Shown piece by piece: positions 17,944 through 26,956 of a DNA stretch of 64,000 nt. The notes beneath the pieces were generated by a model. That model did not search any database. It was given only the letters and a program-made list of their open reading frames with translations, and was not told the DNA's origin. The position numbers were made by a program, and so were the translations under genes. Source of the DNA: Pigmentiphaga litoralis (lineage in GTDB: Bacteria; Pseudomonadota; Gammaproteobacteria; Burkholderiales; Burkholderiaceae_B). Every line of letters begins with the position of its first letter. Position 1 is the stretch's first letter. Location: NCBI RefSeq assembly GCF_013408655.1, contig NZ_JACCBP010000001.1, positions 1,984,001 through 2,048,000 on the forward strand, written 5' to 3'.

Positions 17944-18879
17944 ATGAAGATAGACACCCAGCGTACCTACGACTTCTTTACCGGGCTGCAGGGCCGGATC
18001 GTTGACGGCCTTGAAGCCATCGGCGGCCAGCCCTTCCGCACCGACACCTGGGTGCGGCCGGAAGGCGGCGGCGGCATTTCGCGGCTGATCGAAGGCGGCG
18101 ACGTATTCGAACGCGGCGGCGTGCTGTTCAGCCACGTCATGGGCGCCACCCTGCCCCCGACCGCCAGCGCGCACCGGCCCGAACTGGCCGGCCGCCCCTG
18201 GGAAGCCATGGGCGTCTCGCTGGTGCTGCACCCGCGCAACCCCATGGTCCCGACCGTGCACCTGAACGTGCGCGTCTTCATCGCCAAGGCCCCCAAGGCC
18301 GAGGAAGGCGCCGACGCCGTCGACGGCGTGCTGGCCGACGACGTGTTCTGGTTCGGCGGCGGCATGGACCTGACGCCCTACTACCCGTTCGAAGAAGACG
18401 CCGTCCACTTCCATCAGACCTGCAAGGACGCGCTCGACCCATCGGGCGCCGAGCTATATCCGCAGTTCAAAGCGTGGTGCGACACCTACTTCTACCTGAA
18501 GCATCGCAAGGAAGCGCGCGGCATCGGCGGCATCTTCTATGACGACTTCAACCAGCTGGGGTTCGAGCACTCGTTCGCCATGACCCGATCGGTGGGCGAC
18601 AGCTTCCTGCAGGCCTACCTGCCCATCGTGGAAAAGCGGGTCGGCCTGCCCTATGGCGAGCGCGAACGCGACTTCCAGTGCTACCGGCGCGGCCGTTATG
18701 TCGAATTCAACCTGGTCTTCGACCGCGGCACGCTGTTCGGGCTGCAGTCGGGCGGCCGCACCGAATCGATCCTGATGTCCATGCCTCCCGTCGTGCACTG
18801 GCGCTATGACTGGACGCCGGAACCCGGATCGGCCGAAGCGCGCATCTACGACTTCCTGCCCGCACGGGAGTGGGTTTGA
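17944..18879 (+). CDS. hemF: Oxygen-dependent coproporphyrinogen III oxidase
   Basis: The 311-residue enzyme performs the aerobic decarboxylation of coproporphyrinogen III to protoporphyrinogen IX in haem synthesis. Family motifs are [18 protein letters not shown] (about 77-94), [19 protein letters not shown] (about 137-155), [16 protein letters not shown] (about 189-204) and [19 protein letters not shown] (about 249-267). The C-terminus overlaps the nadD start by 10 bp. Confidence 0.97.
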   Translation: MKIDTQRTYDFFTGLQGRIVDGLEAIGGQPFRTDTWVRPEGGGGISRLIEGGDVFERGGVLFSHVMGATLPPTASAHRPELAGRPWEAMGVSLVLHPRNPMVPTVHLNVRVFIAKAPKAEEGADAVDGVLADDVFWFGGGMDLTPYYPFEEDAVHFHQTCKDALDPSGAELYPQFKAWCDTYFYLKHRKEARGIGGIFYDDFNQLGFEHSFAMTRSVGDSFLQAYLPIVEKRVGLPYGERERDFQCYRRGRYVEFNLVFDRGTLFGLQSGGRTESILMSMPPVVHWRYDWTPEPGSAEARIYDFLPAREWV

Positions 18880-19508
18880 CGCCACCCCGCCCCGGCGCAC
18901 GGGTTGGGTTGCTGGGGGGCAGTTTCGACCCCATCCATCACGCTCACATCGCCCTTGCCGAATGCGCGCTGCGCACGCTCAACGCCAGCGCCGTCCACCT
19001 GATTCCGGCGGCGGCGCCCTGGCAGCGCGCGCCGCTGTCGGCGGACAGCACCCACCGCGCGGCCATGGTGTCGCTTGCCATCCACGGTCATCCGGGGTTG
19101 GCGCTCAACTCCATTGAAATCGATCGGGGCGGCCCCAGTTACACTGTCGATACGTTGCAGGCACTGGTCGACCTCGACCAGGCGCAGCAACGGCCCGCTG
19201 TCCAGTACGTATGGATCCTTGGCGCCGACCAACTCGCCAACTTCTGCACCTGGCACCGCTGGCAGGACATCGTTGCGATCGCCGAACTGGCGGTGGCGGC
19301 GCGGCCGGGCAGCCAACCCCGGCCACCCGAACCCCTGCAGCGCGTCCTGGACACGCACAACCGCCCCCTGCACCACCTGCCTATGCCGGAGATGCCGGTG
19401 TCGGGTTCGGAAATCCGGCGGCGGCTCGCGCAGCGCGAGCCGGTCGATCACCTCGTTCCTCCCGAGGTGCTCCGGTATATCAACTCTCACCACCTGTATC
19501 AGGCTTAA
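18870..19508 (+). CDS. nadD: Nicotinate-nucleotide adenylyltransferase
   Basis: The 212-residue enzyme forms nicotinate adenine dinucleotide in NAD synthesis. The nucleotidyl-transferase motif [12 protein letters not shown] is at residues 16-27, [20 protein letters not shown] about 114-133, and the ISSTxIR-like [10 protein letters not shown] about 176. The track start is GTG 18870, inside the end of hemF; TTG 18876 is the nearest alternative. It precedes rsfS by only 3 bp, a conserved bacterial pairing. Confidence 0.95.
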   Translation: MGLTPPRPGARVGLLGGSFDPIHHAHIALAECALRTLNASAVHLIPAAAPWQRAPLSADSTHRAAMVSLAIHGHPGLALNSIEIDRGGPSYTVDTLQALVDLDQAQQRPAVQYVWILGADQLANFCTWHRWQDIVAIAELAVAARPGSQPRPPEPLQRVLDTHNRPLHHLPMPEMPVSGSEIRRRLAQREPVDHLVPPEVLRYINSHHLYQA

Positions 19509-19511
19509 AGC

Positions 19512-19859
19512 ATGGACATTACCCTCTTCGAACACGCGATCGTCGACGCCCTCGACGACGTCAAGGCCCAGCACGTCTCGGTCTATGACACCACCCGCCT
19601 GACCGGTCTGTTCGACCGCGTCATCATCGCCAGCGGCACTTCCAACCGCCACACCCGCGCACTCGCCAACAGCGTCCGCGAAAAGGCCAAGGAAATCGGC
19701 AAGGACGTCATCGCCACCGAAGGCGAAGACACGGGCGAATGGGTCCTGGTCGACCTGGGCGACATCGTCGTCCACCTCATGCAGCCCGCCATCCGCGAGT
19801 ACTACAACCTCGAGGAAATCTGGGGCGGCAAGAAGACCCAGCAAAAGACGTTTCTGTAA
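19512..19859 (+). CDS. rsfS: Ribosome silencing factor RsfS
   Basis: The 115-residue protein binds ribosomal protein L14 and blocks subunit joining in starved cells. Visible family features are DVTRLTGLFDRVIIASGTSNRH-like residues 24-46 and the C-terminal VDLGDIVVHLMQPAIREYYN followed by LEEIWGGKK. It sits between nadD and rlmH, the usual order. Confidence 0.96.
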   Translation: MDITLFEHAIVDALDDVKAQHVSVYDTTRLTGLFDRVIIASGTSNRHTRALANSVREKAKEIGKDVIATEGEDTGEWVLVDLGDIVVHLMQPAIREYYNLEEIWGGKKTQQKTFL

Positions 19860-19871
19860 CGCCTTTCCTGC

Positions 19872-20342
19872 ATGAAGCTCATCATCGTGGCAGTGGGAAC
19901 GCGGATGCCCGGCTGGGTGGACGAAGCGTTCTCGGATTACGCCAAACGCATGCCGGCCGACTGCGCGATCGAACTGCGCGAGGTCAAGCCGGAAGCCCGT
20001 ACCACCGGCAAGACGCCGGCCCAGATGGAAGCACTTGAAGCCAAACGTATCGACGCCGTCATGCCCCAGGGCGGTCGATGGCTGGCCCTGGATGAGCGCG
20101 GCCGCGACCTGACCACCGTCGAACTGTCCCGCCAATTCCAGACCTGGCGTGACGACGGCCGCGACGTCGGCCTGATCATCGGCGGGCCCGACGGCCTGGA
20201 CGCGGCGCTGAAGGCCCGCTGCGACGGACTCATCCGCCTGTCCAGCCTGACCCTGCCGCACGGCATGGTGCGCGTGCTGCTGGCTGAACAGCTGTACCGC
20301 GCCTGGTCCATCCTGAACAATCATCCCTATCACCGCGCGTGA
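19872..20342 (+). CDS. rlmH: 23S rRNA (pseudouridine1915-N3)-methyltransferase
   Basis: The 156-residue SPOUT methyltransferase modifies pseudouridine 1915 in helix 69 of 23S rRNA. The knotted SAM-binding site shows as [16 protein letters not shown] (about 103-118) and [20 protein letters not shown] (about 126-145), ending in NNHPYHRA. It lies 12 bp after rsfS. The stop codon at 20340-20342 overlaps a possible GTG start of the next gene. Confidence 0.97.
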   Translation: MKLIIVAVGTRMPGWVDEAFSDYAKRMPADCAIELREVKPEARTTGKTPAQMEALEAKRIDAVMPQGGRWLALDERGRDLTTVELSRQFQTWRDDGRDVGLIIGGPDGLDAALKARCDGLIRLSSLTLPHGMVRVLLAEQLYRAWSILNNHPYHRA

Positions 20343-20353
20343 GGCAACCCCAC

Positions 20354-20950
20354 GTGACGACGATCTACCTTGCCTCCAAAAGCCCCCGCCGCCGCGAGCT
20401 GCTGACCCAGCTCGGCATCGCGCATGAGCTGCTGATTCCGCCGCCATCCGAGGGACCCGACGAGCCGCAACTCGATGGCGAGTCCGCGGCCGATTACGTG
20501 CGCCGCACGGCACGCGACAAGGCACGGCAAGGCGCTGTGCTCATGGCCGAACGCGGGTTGCCCGCCAGGCCCATCCTGGCGGCGGACACCACCGTCATCC
20601 TTGATGGCCAAGTGCTCGGCAAGCCCGTTGACCGCGACGACGCGATCCGCATCCTGTCGCTGCTGTCAGGCCGCCAGCATGAGGTCCATACCGCGATTGC
20701 GTTGCTCCATGACGGCCAACTGCACGAAGACGTCTCGGTCACGCAGGTGCATTTCCGCGATCTGACAGCCGACGAGCTGGCCCGCTACTGCGACACGGGC
20801 GAACCGTATGACAAGGCCGGCGCCTACGGCATCCAGGGCTTGGCCGGCGTGTTCGTGTCACGCATCGACGGCAGCTTTACCGGTGTGATGGGCCTGCCGC
20901 TGTACGAGACCGCGCGCCTGCTCGGCCACGCCAGCATCGTCCTGCCCTGA
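20354..20950 (+). CDS. maf: Maf/YhdE-type nucleoside triphosphate pyrophosphatase
   Basis: The 198-residue protein shows the Maf signature YLASKSPRRRELLTQLG (residues 5-21), PILAADTTVILDGQVLGKP (about 76-94) and GEPYDKAGAYGIQGLAG (about 153-169). YhdE-type Maf proteins hydrolyse dTTP, UTP and related non-canonical nucleotides. GTG 20354 gives the family N-terminus (MTTIYLASKS); GTG 20339 would add five residues and overlap rlmH. It is followed by rng after 107 bp, as in many proteobacteria. Confidence 0.93.
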   Translation: MTTIYLASKSPRRRELLTQLGIAHELLIPPPSEGPDEPQLDGESAADYVRRTARDKARQGAVLMAERGLPARPILAADTTVILDGQVLGKPVDRDDAIRILSLLSGRQHEVHTAIALLHDGQLHEDVSVTQVHFRDLTADELARYCDTGEPYDKAGAYGIQGLAGVFVSRIDGSFTGVMGLPLYETARLLGHASIVLP

Positions 20951-21057
20951 ATTTACCGCCGGTCGCAACGCCCGGCGTCCCGCACGGCGCATCGAGGGAT
21001 CATCTCGGGGTAAGCTGAGGCCAACCGCCCTTTCCGGGGCCACTCTGGCTTTCCCCA

Positions 21058-22524
21058 ATGACCGAAGACATCCTTATCAACATCTCGCCCTACGAGACCC
21101 GCGTCGCCGTCATCCAGCAAGGCGCAGTACAAGAGCTTCACATCGAGCGGACGTCCCAGAAGGGCTACGTCGGCAACATCTATCTGGGCAAGGTCGCCCG
21201 CGTGCTGCCCGGCATGCAGAGCGCTTTCATCGACATCGGCCTGGGTCGCGCCGCCTTCCTGCACATCGCCGACATCCGCGAAAGCCGCCACGAACGCGCT
21301 CATGGCGGACACCCCACCACGCCGATCGAAAAGCTGCTGTTCGAAGGCCAGACGCTCATGGTCCAGGTCATCAAGGACCCCATCGGCACCAAAGGCGCAC
21401 GCCTGTCCACGCAGGTCAGCATCGCCGGCCGCATGCTGGTGTTCCTGCCTTACGACCCGCACATCGGCATCTCGCAACGCATCGAATCCGAAGCCGAACG
21501 CGTGGCCCTGCGCGAACGCGTGCAGCGCCTGGTCTCGCCCGAAGACAAAGGCGGATTCATCGTCCGCACCCAGGCCGAAGACGCCAGCGACGAAGAACTC
21601 GCCGCCGACATCGGCTACCTGCGCAAGATCTGGAGCATCATGCAGAAGCAGGCCCGCGTCCAGGGCGCGCCGTCCTTGCTGCATGCCGACCTTGACCTCG
21701 CCCAACGCGTGCTGCGCGACGTGGTCAATGCCGACACCGCCACCATCATGATCGACTCGCGCGAAAACTTTGCGCGGCTCACCAACTGGGCCCGCGAATT
21801 CACGCCTTCTGTCATTGATCGTCTCGTCCACTACACCGGCGAGCGTCCCCTCTTCGACCTGTACCACGCCGACGACGAAATCGCGCGCGCCCTCTCGCGC
21901 CGCGTCGACCTGAAGTCCGGCGGCTACCTGATCATCGACCAGACCGAAGCGCTGACCACCATCGACGTCAACACCGGCGGCTTCGTCGGCGGCCGCAACT
22001 TCGACGACACCATCTTCCGCACCAACCTCGAAGCCGCCCAGGCCATCGCCCGCCAGCTGCGCCTGCGCAACCTGGGCGGCATCGTCATCCTCGACTTCAT
22101 CGACATGGAAAACGTGGACCACCGCGAAGCCGTGTTGAGCGAACTGCGCAAGGCCCTGGCCCGCGACCGGACGCGCATCACCTTGAACGGCTTCACGCAG
22201 CTGGGTCTGGTGGAGATGACCCGCAAACGCACCCGCGAATCGCTGAGCCACGTGTTGTGCGAGTCCTGCCCGACCTGCGGCGGCCGCGGCCACGTGAAAA
22301 CGCCCAAGACGCTGTGCTACGAAATCCTGCGCGAGATCCTGCGCGAGGCGCGGCAGTTCAATCCGAAGGAATTCCGGATCCTGGCGTCGCAGGCGGTGGT
22401 GGATATGTTCCTGGAAGAGGAAAGCCAGAACCTGGCGGCGCTGGGGGACTTCACGGGCAAGCCGATTACATTGCAGGTGGAAGGGATTTATTCGCAGGAG
22501 CAGTACGACATTATTTTGATGTGA
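21058..22524 (+). CDS. rng: Ribonuclease G
   Basis: The 488-residue endonuclease matures the 5' end of 16S rRNA and degrades some mRNAs. It begins MTEDILINISPYETRVAVIQ as RNase G does, has an S1 domain (about 36-120, VGNIYLGKVARVLPGMQSAF), the RNase E/G catalytic region with TIDVNTGGFVGGRNFDDTIF (about 300-319) and DFIDM, and the zinc-link cysteines in CESCPTCGGRGHVKTPK (about 401-417). There is no long disordered RNase E C-terminus, so RNase G rather than E. Confidence 0.97.
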   Translation: MTEDILINISPYETRVAVIQQGAVQELHIERTSQKGYVGNIYLGKVARVLPGMQSAFIDIGLGRAAFLHIADIRESRHERAHGGHPTTPIEKLLFEGQTLMVQVIKDPIGTKGARLSTQVSIAGRMLVFLPYDPHIGISQRIESEAERVALRERVQRLVSPEDKGGFIVRTQAEDASDEELAADIGYLRKIWSIMQKQARVQGAPSLLHADLDLAQRVLRDVVNADTATIMIDSRENFARLTNWAREFTPSVIDRLVHYTGERPLFDLYHADDEIARALSRRVDLKSGGYLIIDQTEALTTIDVNTGGFVGGRNFDDTIFRTNLEAAQAIARQLRLRNLGGIVILDFIDMENVDHREAVLSELRKALARDRTRITLNGFTQLGLVEMTRKRTRESLSHVLCESCPTCGGRGHVKTPKTLCYEILREILREARQFNPKEFRILASQAVVDMFLEEESQNLAALGDFTGKPITLQVEGIYSQEQYDIILM

Positions 22525-22526
22525 GT

Positions 22527-22553
22527 TCCGCGCCCGCATCGGATGGGCGCGGA
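22527..22553 (+). terminator. Hairpin after rng
   Basis: A perfect 9-bp stem TCCGCGCCC / GGGCGCGGA with a 9-nt loop starts 2 bp after the rng stop. No T-run follows, so it may act as an mRNA 3' stabiliser or a weak terminator. Confidence 0.5.
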
Positions 22554-22625
22554 CCGAGATACCTAAAAAACTACCTTCAACCTTTAAGTACAATGCAGGC
22601 AGTTCCCAATACTGATCGAGCCTGC

Positions 22626-23291
22626 ATGCCTTCCAGTCCGTCGAAAGAGCCCCGTTCCTACCGCCCGCCCTCGACCACCTCGCGTGAGGAATTTTTCAGT
22701 GGCGGGACCGACAAGGCCTTTCGTGAAAGCATCTACAACATCGTTCGCGGCCTGGACGGGCTGATGTCCTGCCGCGAGGTGTTCAGCAAAGTGCTGGGGC
22801 TGACCGGCAGCCAGTTTGCGGTGCTGATGGGCGTGGCGCACAAAGAAAACGAAGAAGGCGTCACCATCCGGGAATTGTCCGATCATATCCGGCTGGCGGC
22901 TCCGCATGTGACGACCGAAGTGGGCCGCATGATCCGCGCCAAACTGCTGGTCAAGCGTCCCAATGAGGCGGATGGCCGCAGTGTGCTGGTGTCGTTGTCG
23001 CCCACGGGTCAGGCGGAAGTCGACCGCATTGCTCCGCTGGTGCGCAAGGTGAACGATCAGCTGTTCCAGGGGATCGCCGCTGACGAGTTGGCCACCGTGA
23101 CCCGGGCCATGAAGATGCTGGTGCTGAACTCGCAGCGGGTGCTGGCCGAGGTGCATTACGGCGACCTGCTCGACATGGCGAAACCGGCGCCCGACGCGCC
23201 GAAGCCGCGCGCACGCAAGGCCGCGACGCGAACCCCGGCGGTGCGGAAGGTGGCGGCAAAACGAGCGGCCGCCAGCAAGACGCTCAAGTAA
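22626..23291 (+). CDS. MarR family transcriptional regulator with basic C-terminal tail
   Basis: The 221-residue protein carries a MarR winged helix: GVTIRELSDHIRLAAPHVTTE about residues 79-99 and MIRAKLLVKRPNEADGRSVLVSLSPTG about 102-128. The last 35 residues are Lys/Arg/Ala/Pro-rich (KPRARKAATRTPAVRK and on), like H1-type tails, which is unusual for MarR. ATG 22626 is preferred; ATG 22593 would add 11 residues. It converges with the TRAP/monooxygenase operon, 98 bp away, and is a candidate regulator of it, although its site is not identified. Confidence 0.85.
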   Translation: MPSSPSKEPRSYRPPSTTSREEFFSGGTDKAFRESIYNIVRGLDGLMSCREVFSKVLGLTGSQFAVLMGVAHKENEEGVTIRELSDHIRLAAPHVTTEVGRMIRAKLLVKRPNEADGRSVLVSLSPTGQAEVDRIAPLVRKVNDQLFQGIAADELATVTRAMKMLVLNSQRVLAEVHYGDLLDMAKPAPDAPKPRARKAATRTPAVRKVAAKRAAASKTLK

Positions 23292-23389
23292 GGCACCCCA
23301 ACAAGGCACCCAACCAAGACGCCCAAGGCGACGCGTCCACACAGAAGCGCCACATCCCAGATGCCGGCCGCGAATTCCCACCCGACGGA

Positions 23390-24673
23390 TCAGCGGTACA
23401 CCCAGTGCATCAGCCCGAGCGAGATCCCCGGAATGTAGGTGATCAGCAGCAAGGCGAACAGGTACAGCACCATGAAGGGCACCACCCCGCGGTAGAGCGA
23501 CGACAGCGGCATGTTGAAGACGGTCTGCGCGGCAAAGAGGTTGAGCCCGAACGGCGGCAGGAACATGCCGATGGCCAGATTGACGGTCATGATGATGCCG
23601 AAGTGGATAGGATCAATGCCCACGCTGGTCACCAGCGGCATGACCAGGGGCGCCAGCATCAGGATCGTTGCGGGCGGCTCCAGAACACTGCCCATCAACA
23701 GCAGCACGATATTGAAGATCAACAGCAGGCCGATCGGGCCCAGGCCGATGGACTGGATCAGCTCGACGAGCTTGACCGGAAACCCACTGGTCGTGACCAT
23801 CCACGCATAGACACCTGCCGCCGCGACGATGACCAGAATCTGCGCGACAAGCCGGGTCGATCCCTGCGCGACGGCCCAGATCTGCTTCCACGTCAGTTCA
23901 CGGTAGATGTAGCGGGACACCAGCATCGAGTAGACGCAGGCGACGCCCGCCGCTTCCGTAGGCGTGAAGATGCCGCCGTAGATCCCGCCCAGGATGAATA
24001 CGGGTGCCGCGAGCGCAAAGACGGCCGCGCGCGATGTGGTCGCGATGGTGGCCCACCGCGCCTTGCTCATGAGCGGCACCCGTTCGATCCGGGCATACAC
24101 CGCGATATACACCACCACCAGCAATCCGATCAGGATGCCGGGAACGATGCCCGCCATGAACAATTTCGGAATCGATTGCTGCGCCACGATCCCGTAGATG
24201 ATCATCGCGATCGACGGTGGGATGATGACGGCCACGGCGCCTGCCGAGGCGATCAGGCTGGCGGCGAATCGCGGCGGATACCCGTTCGCGCAGAGGGTCG
24301 GGTACAGCAGGCGGCCCACCGCTGCGACGCAGCCTACGCTCGACCCGGACATGGTGCCGAACAGTTCGGCAGACGTAATGGTCGCAATGCCCAGCGAACC
24401 CCGCACGCCGCCAATGATGGACAGCACCCAGTCGACCAGGCGGCGCGCGATCCCGCCCTGCCCCATGATGTCGCCAGCAAAAATGAACAAGGGAATCGCC
24501 AACAGCGGAAAGCTGTCGAGGCTGCCAAAGGCGGCGGTATGGATGGCGCCGAGGGGATAGTCGGTCAGCAGTCCCAGCGCGGCCATGCCGGCGGCCAGCA
24601 GGACCACATAGATCGGCGTCCCGGCAACCAACAGCACGATCGGTATCGCAAGGTACACAAGCATTTCGATCAT
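23390..24673 (-). CDS. TRAP transporter large permease (DctM type)
   Basis: The 427-residue inner-membrane protein has the DctM pattern of about 12 hydrophobic helices. Family stretches are LLAIPLFIFAGDIMGQGGIARRL (about 56-78), ELFGTMSGSSVGCVAAVGR (about 101-119), FTPTEAAGVACVYSM (about 232-246) and NLAIGMFLPPFGLNLF (about 363-378). It is the ion-coupled pore subunit of a TRAP uptake system. Its start overlaps the small-permease stop (ATGA), and it is the last gene of the operon. Confidence 0.94.
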   Translation of the reverse strand: MIEMLVYLAIPIVLLVAGTPIYVVLLAAGMAALGLLTDYPLGAIHTAAFGSLDSFPLLAIPLFIFAGDIMGQGGIARRLVDWVLSIIGGVRGSLGIATITSAELFGTMSGSSVGCVAAVGRLLYPTLCANGYPPRFAASLIASAGAVAVIIPPSIAMIIYGIVAQQSIPKLFMAGIVPGILIGLLVVVYIAVYARIERVPLMSKARWATIATTSRAAVFALAAPVFILGGIYGGIFTPTEAAGVACVYSMLVSRYIYRELTWKQIWAVAQGSTRLVAQILVIVAAAGVYAWMVTTSGFPVKLVELIQSIGLGPIGLLLIFNIVLLLMGSVLEPPATILMLAPLVMPLVTSVGIDPIHFGIIMTVNLAIGMFLPPFGLNLFAAQTVFNMPLSSLYRGVVPFMVLYLFALLLITYIPGISLGLMHWVYR

Positions 24674-25248
24674 GTCGCGTCACCCGCAACCGTTGCGCGC
24701 CGGGCGGCCCGCACCCGCAAGACCAGGCGAACCAGCACGAACAGTCCGATCACCCCCATACCCACCGGGATCGCTGCCTGCGGAATATAGAGGGGGATCT
24801 CCAGCGCGTCACTGCGTTGATCAAATTTGAGCAACTTCCAGATCAGTCCGCCACCGGCCTGGCAGAGCAGCAACGCCACGGCCGCAACGACCAAGTCCAC
24901 GATCGTGCGAATGACGACCTGCCACCGGGGCGACGCCATGCCGACCAGCACTTCCACCTTGATGTGCTGATCATTCCAGGCCACCGCGACGGCCCCCAGA
25001 AACACCATCCAGATCATCAGGAACATGACCGCTTCGTCCGCCCAACTGATGGGCGCGCCGAAAACGTATCGGCCGACCACGTTGGCGCAGCTCAGCGCAA
25101 CGATGACGAACAACAGCGCCGTCGCAACGTGTAATGCCGCATTGCTGGCCCGGTCGATACCGCGCACCACGCCATCAACGCCAACGCCACCCTTCGTGCG
25201 ACTGCCGCTTGCGCTGCCCGTGACGGGACTGCGAATCTCTGTATGCAT
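24670..25248 (-). CDS. TRAP transporter small permease (DctQ type)
   Basis: The 192-residue protein has four predicted membrane helices: about residues 38-58, 68-90 (ADEAVMFLMIWMVFLGAVAVAWNDQHIKVEV), 107-127 and 153-173. The W-x-D/E-E-x3-L/M motif (SWADEAVMFLMIW) typical of DctQ is present. It pairs with the large permease downstream. The N-terminal 30 residues are hydrophilic. Confidence 0.9.
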   Translation of the reverse strand: MHTEIRSPVTGSASGSRTKGGVGVDGVVRGIDRASNAALHVATALLFVIVALSCANVVGRYVFGAPISWADEAVMFLMIWMVFLGAVAVAWNDQHIKVEVLVGMASPRWQVVIRTIVDLVVAAVALLLCQAGGGLIWKLLKFDQRSDALEIPLYIPQAAIPVGMGVIGLFVLVRLVLRVRAARRATVAGDAT

Positions 25249-25271
25249 GAATAGCTCCCCGTTGCCCGCGA

Positions 25272-26297
25272 TCAGCGGCTGCGCTGCGCGGCGTCGACCA
25301 GCACGTCGTACAAGGCTTTCTGATTGGCCTTGCGTGATGCGACTTCCTTGCCGATCGGCGCAAGCGACGCCAGCAGGGCAGCCTGTTCAGCAGGGTCCAG
25401 GCGGGCGACTTCGCCGCCATTGGCGGTCCACAGGGCGCGTTGCTTGACGATGAAATCCACGGCCCACGGATAGACCTCACGGCTCGCGCGCTGACCTGCG
25501 TCCACCACCACCTTCTGCAGCGGCGGCGTCAATTTGTCGAACCATTCGGTATTGACGACCGACACCACACTGACGATCGAATGATCGGTTTCCAGCATGT
25601 AGCGCGCCGCATCGTAATACCGGAAGGCGGCAAGCACGGGCAGCACGCTCATCACGCCGTCGATGGTTCCCTGCTGCAGGGCCGGCAGGACTTCACTCAA
25701 CGCCATCGGCACCGGCGTCGCCCCCATCTTCCGGATCTGTTCCATCTGCACCGGAGACGCCAGCACGCGAATCTTGAGCCGCTGCAGGTCGGCCAGCTTG
25801 TGCGCCTTCTGGCGGGTGTTGATGACGCTGGGGCCATTCACGAACAGACCAATGCCTTTCAACCCCTTGCTCTTGCCGATGTTCAGGAACGCCTGGTTGA
25901 ACGCGGGGTCCTGCAAGGTTTTGTTGGCGTGGTCCAGGTTCGTGAACAGTCCCGGACTGCTCAGTATTTCATAGCGCGAATCGACGCCACTCAAGAATTC
26001 CGGCGGACCCACAAAGGCCTGGATCGAGCCGAACTGCGTGCCTTCGATCATCCGCGGAATGGCCCCCAACTGGCTTGCCGGATAGATCTCTACCTTGATC
26101 TTGCCTTCGCCATCCTTGGCCACGAAGTCCGCAAATCGCTTCATCCATTCATGCTGCACGTCATTGATGGTCGCCGTACCGACCTTCATCACGATCGGCC
26201 CGGATTGCGCCTGGACCCACGACGCCGGCGCCAGTGTCGACAGCAGGGAAATGGCGGAGAACACGATGGCACGGCGGCCGATACGGTGTAATGACAT
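25272..26297 (-). CDS. TRAP transporter solute-binding protein (DctP type)
   Basis: The 341-residue periplasmic protein has a Sec signal (cleavage after VQA, residue 30) and the DctP fold. Seen are FADFVAKDGEGKIKVEIYPASQLG (about 56-79), a NGPSVINTRQK region, LKIRVLASPVQMEQIRKMGATPVPM (about 174-198; carries the arginine that usually binds the substrate carboxylate) and LQQGTIDGVMS. It delivers an organic acid to the two permeases. Its place right behind a two-component monooxygenase suggests that it imports the aromatic acid substrate; this is inference. Confidence 0.93.
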   Translation of the reverse strand: MSLHRIGRRAIVFSAISLLSTLAPASWVQAQSGPIVMKVGTATINDVQHEWMKRFADFVAKDGEGKIKVEIYPASQLGAIPRMIEGTQFGSIQAFVGPPEFLSGVDSRYEILSSPGLFTNLDHANKTLQDPAFNQAFLNIGKSKGLKGIGLFVNGPSVINTRQKAHKLADLQRLKIRVLASPVQMEQIRKMGATPVPMALSEVLPALQQGTIDGVMSVLPVLAAFRYYDAARYMLETDHSIVSVVSVVNTEWFDKLTPPLQKVVVDAGQRASREVYPWAVDFIVKQRALWTANGGEVARLDPAEQAALLASLAPIGKEVASRKANQKALYDVLVDAAQRSR

Positions 26298-26392
26298 GGG
26301 GCGTCCTGTTCAGGCGAGGGGTGGGAAGTCAGATGAACATCGGGGAAGCGTGCGTTACGACGGCGAGGCGCGGACAAGCCGCGGCACGCCGC

Positions 26393-26953
26393 CTACCATC
26401 CATGCAGCCAGAGTCCGTCATCGGCAACGACGGGGTCGGCTTCTCGTGCAAGGCCGCGATAGCGTCCTTTGAAAAACAGCAACGGGCTGTCGTCGGCATG
26501 CATGCGGGTGCGCATCGACACGACCCGGCCAACAAAAATCGTGTGGTCGCCGCCTTCGACCTGCCGGTACGCTTCGCACTCGAACCAGGCCAGCGCGTTC
26601 GGCACCATCGGGACGCCGGTGACCGGGCCCTCCAACGGCCGGACCCCTTTCCATTTGTCCGGTGATGGCCGCGCAAAGGTGTTCGACAGGTCGGCCTGGT
26701 CCGCATGCAACAGCGTCACGCCGTAGTGGCTGGCCCGCTGCCATGCCGGCATGGACGCCGCGGCGTTCGCCAGGCTGAACAGCACCAGCGGCGGATCGAG
26801 CGATACCGAATTGAAGGAACTGACGGTGGACGCCAGCGCGTGGCCGGTCTCGGTCACGCACGAAACGACCGCCACGCCCGTGGCGAACCGGCCCAGCGCC
26901 GTGCGAAAGGCGCGACCGTCGATCTCGGTGGTGAAGTCATGCGGCGCCGTCAT
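26393..26953 (-). CDS. Flavin reductase component of a two-component monooxygenase (HpaC-like)
   Basis: The 186-residue protein belongs to the flavin reductase-like domain family: FRTALGRFATGVAVVSCVT (about 16-34), ASTVSSFNSVSLDPPLVLFSLA (about 41-62) and ECEAYRQVEGGDHTIFVGRVVSM (about 126-148). It would supply reduced FAD to the oxygenase encoded just upstream; the gap is 3 bp, so translation is probably coupled. The DctP gene follows 95 bp later. Confidence 0.9.
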   Translation of the reverse strand: MTAPHDFTTEIDGRAFRTALGRFATGVAVVSCVTETGHALASTVSSFNSVSLDPPLVLFSLANAAASMPAWQRASHYGVTLLHADQADLSNTFARPSPDKWKGVRPLEGPVTGVPMVPNALAWFECEAYRQVEGGDHTIFVGRVVSMRTRMHADDSPLLFFKGRYRGLAREADPVVADDGLWLHGW

Positions 26954-26956
26954 GAT

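Noticed and set aside
15886..18414. 842-residue minus-strand frame opposite yebC, purD and hemF
   Set aside because: It is antisense to three housekeeping genes of standard length.
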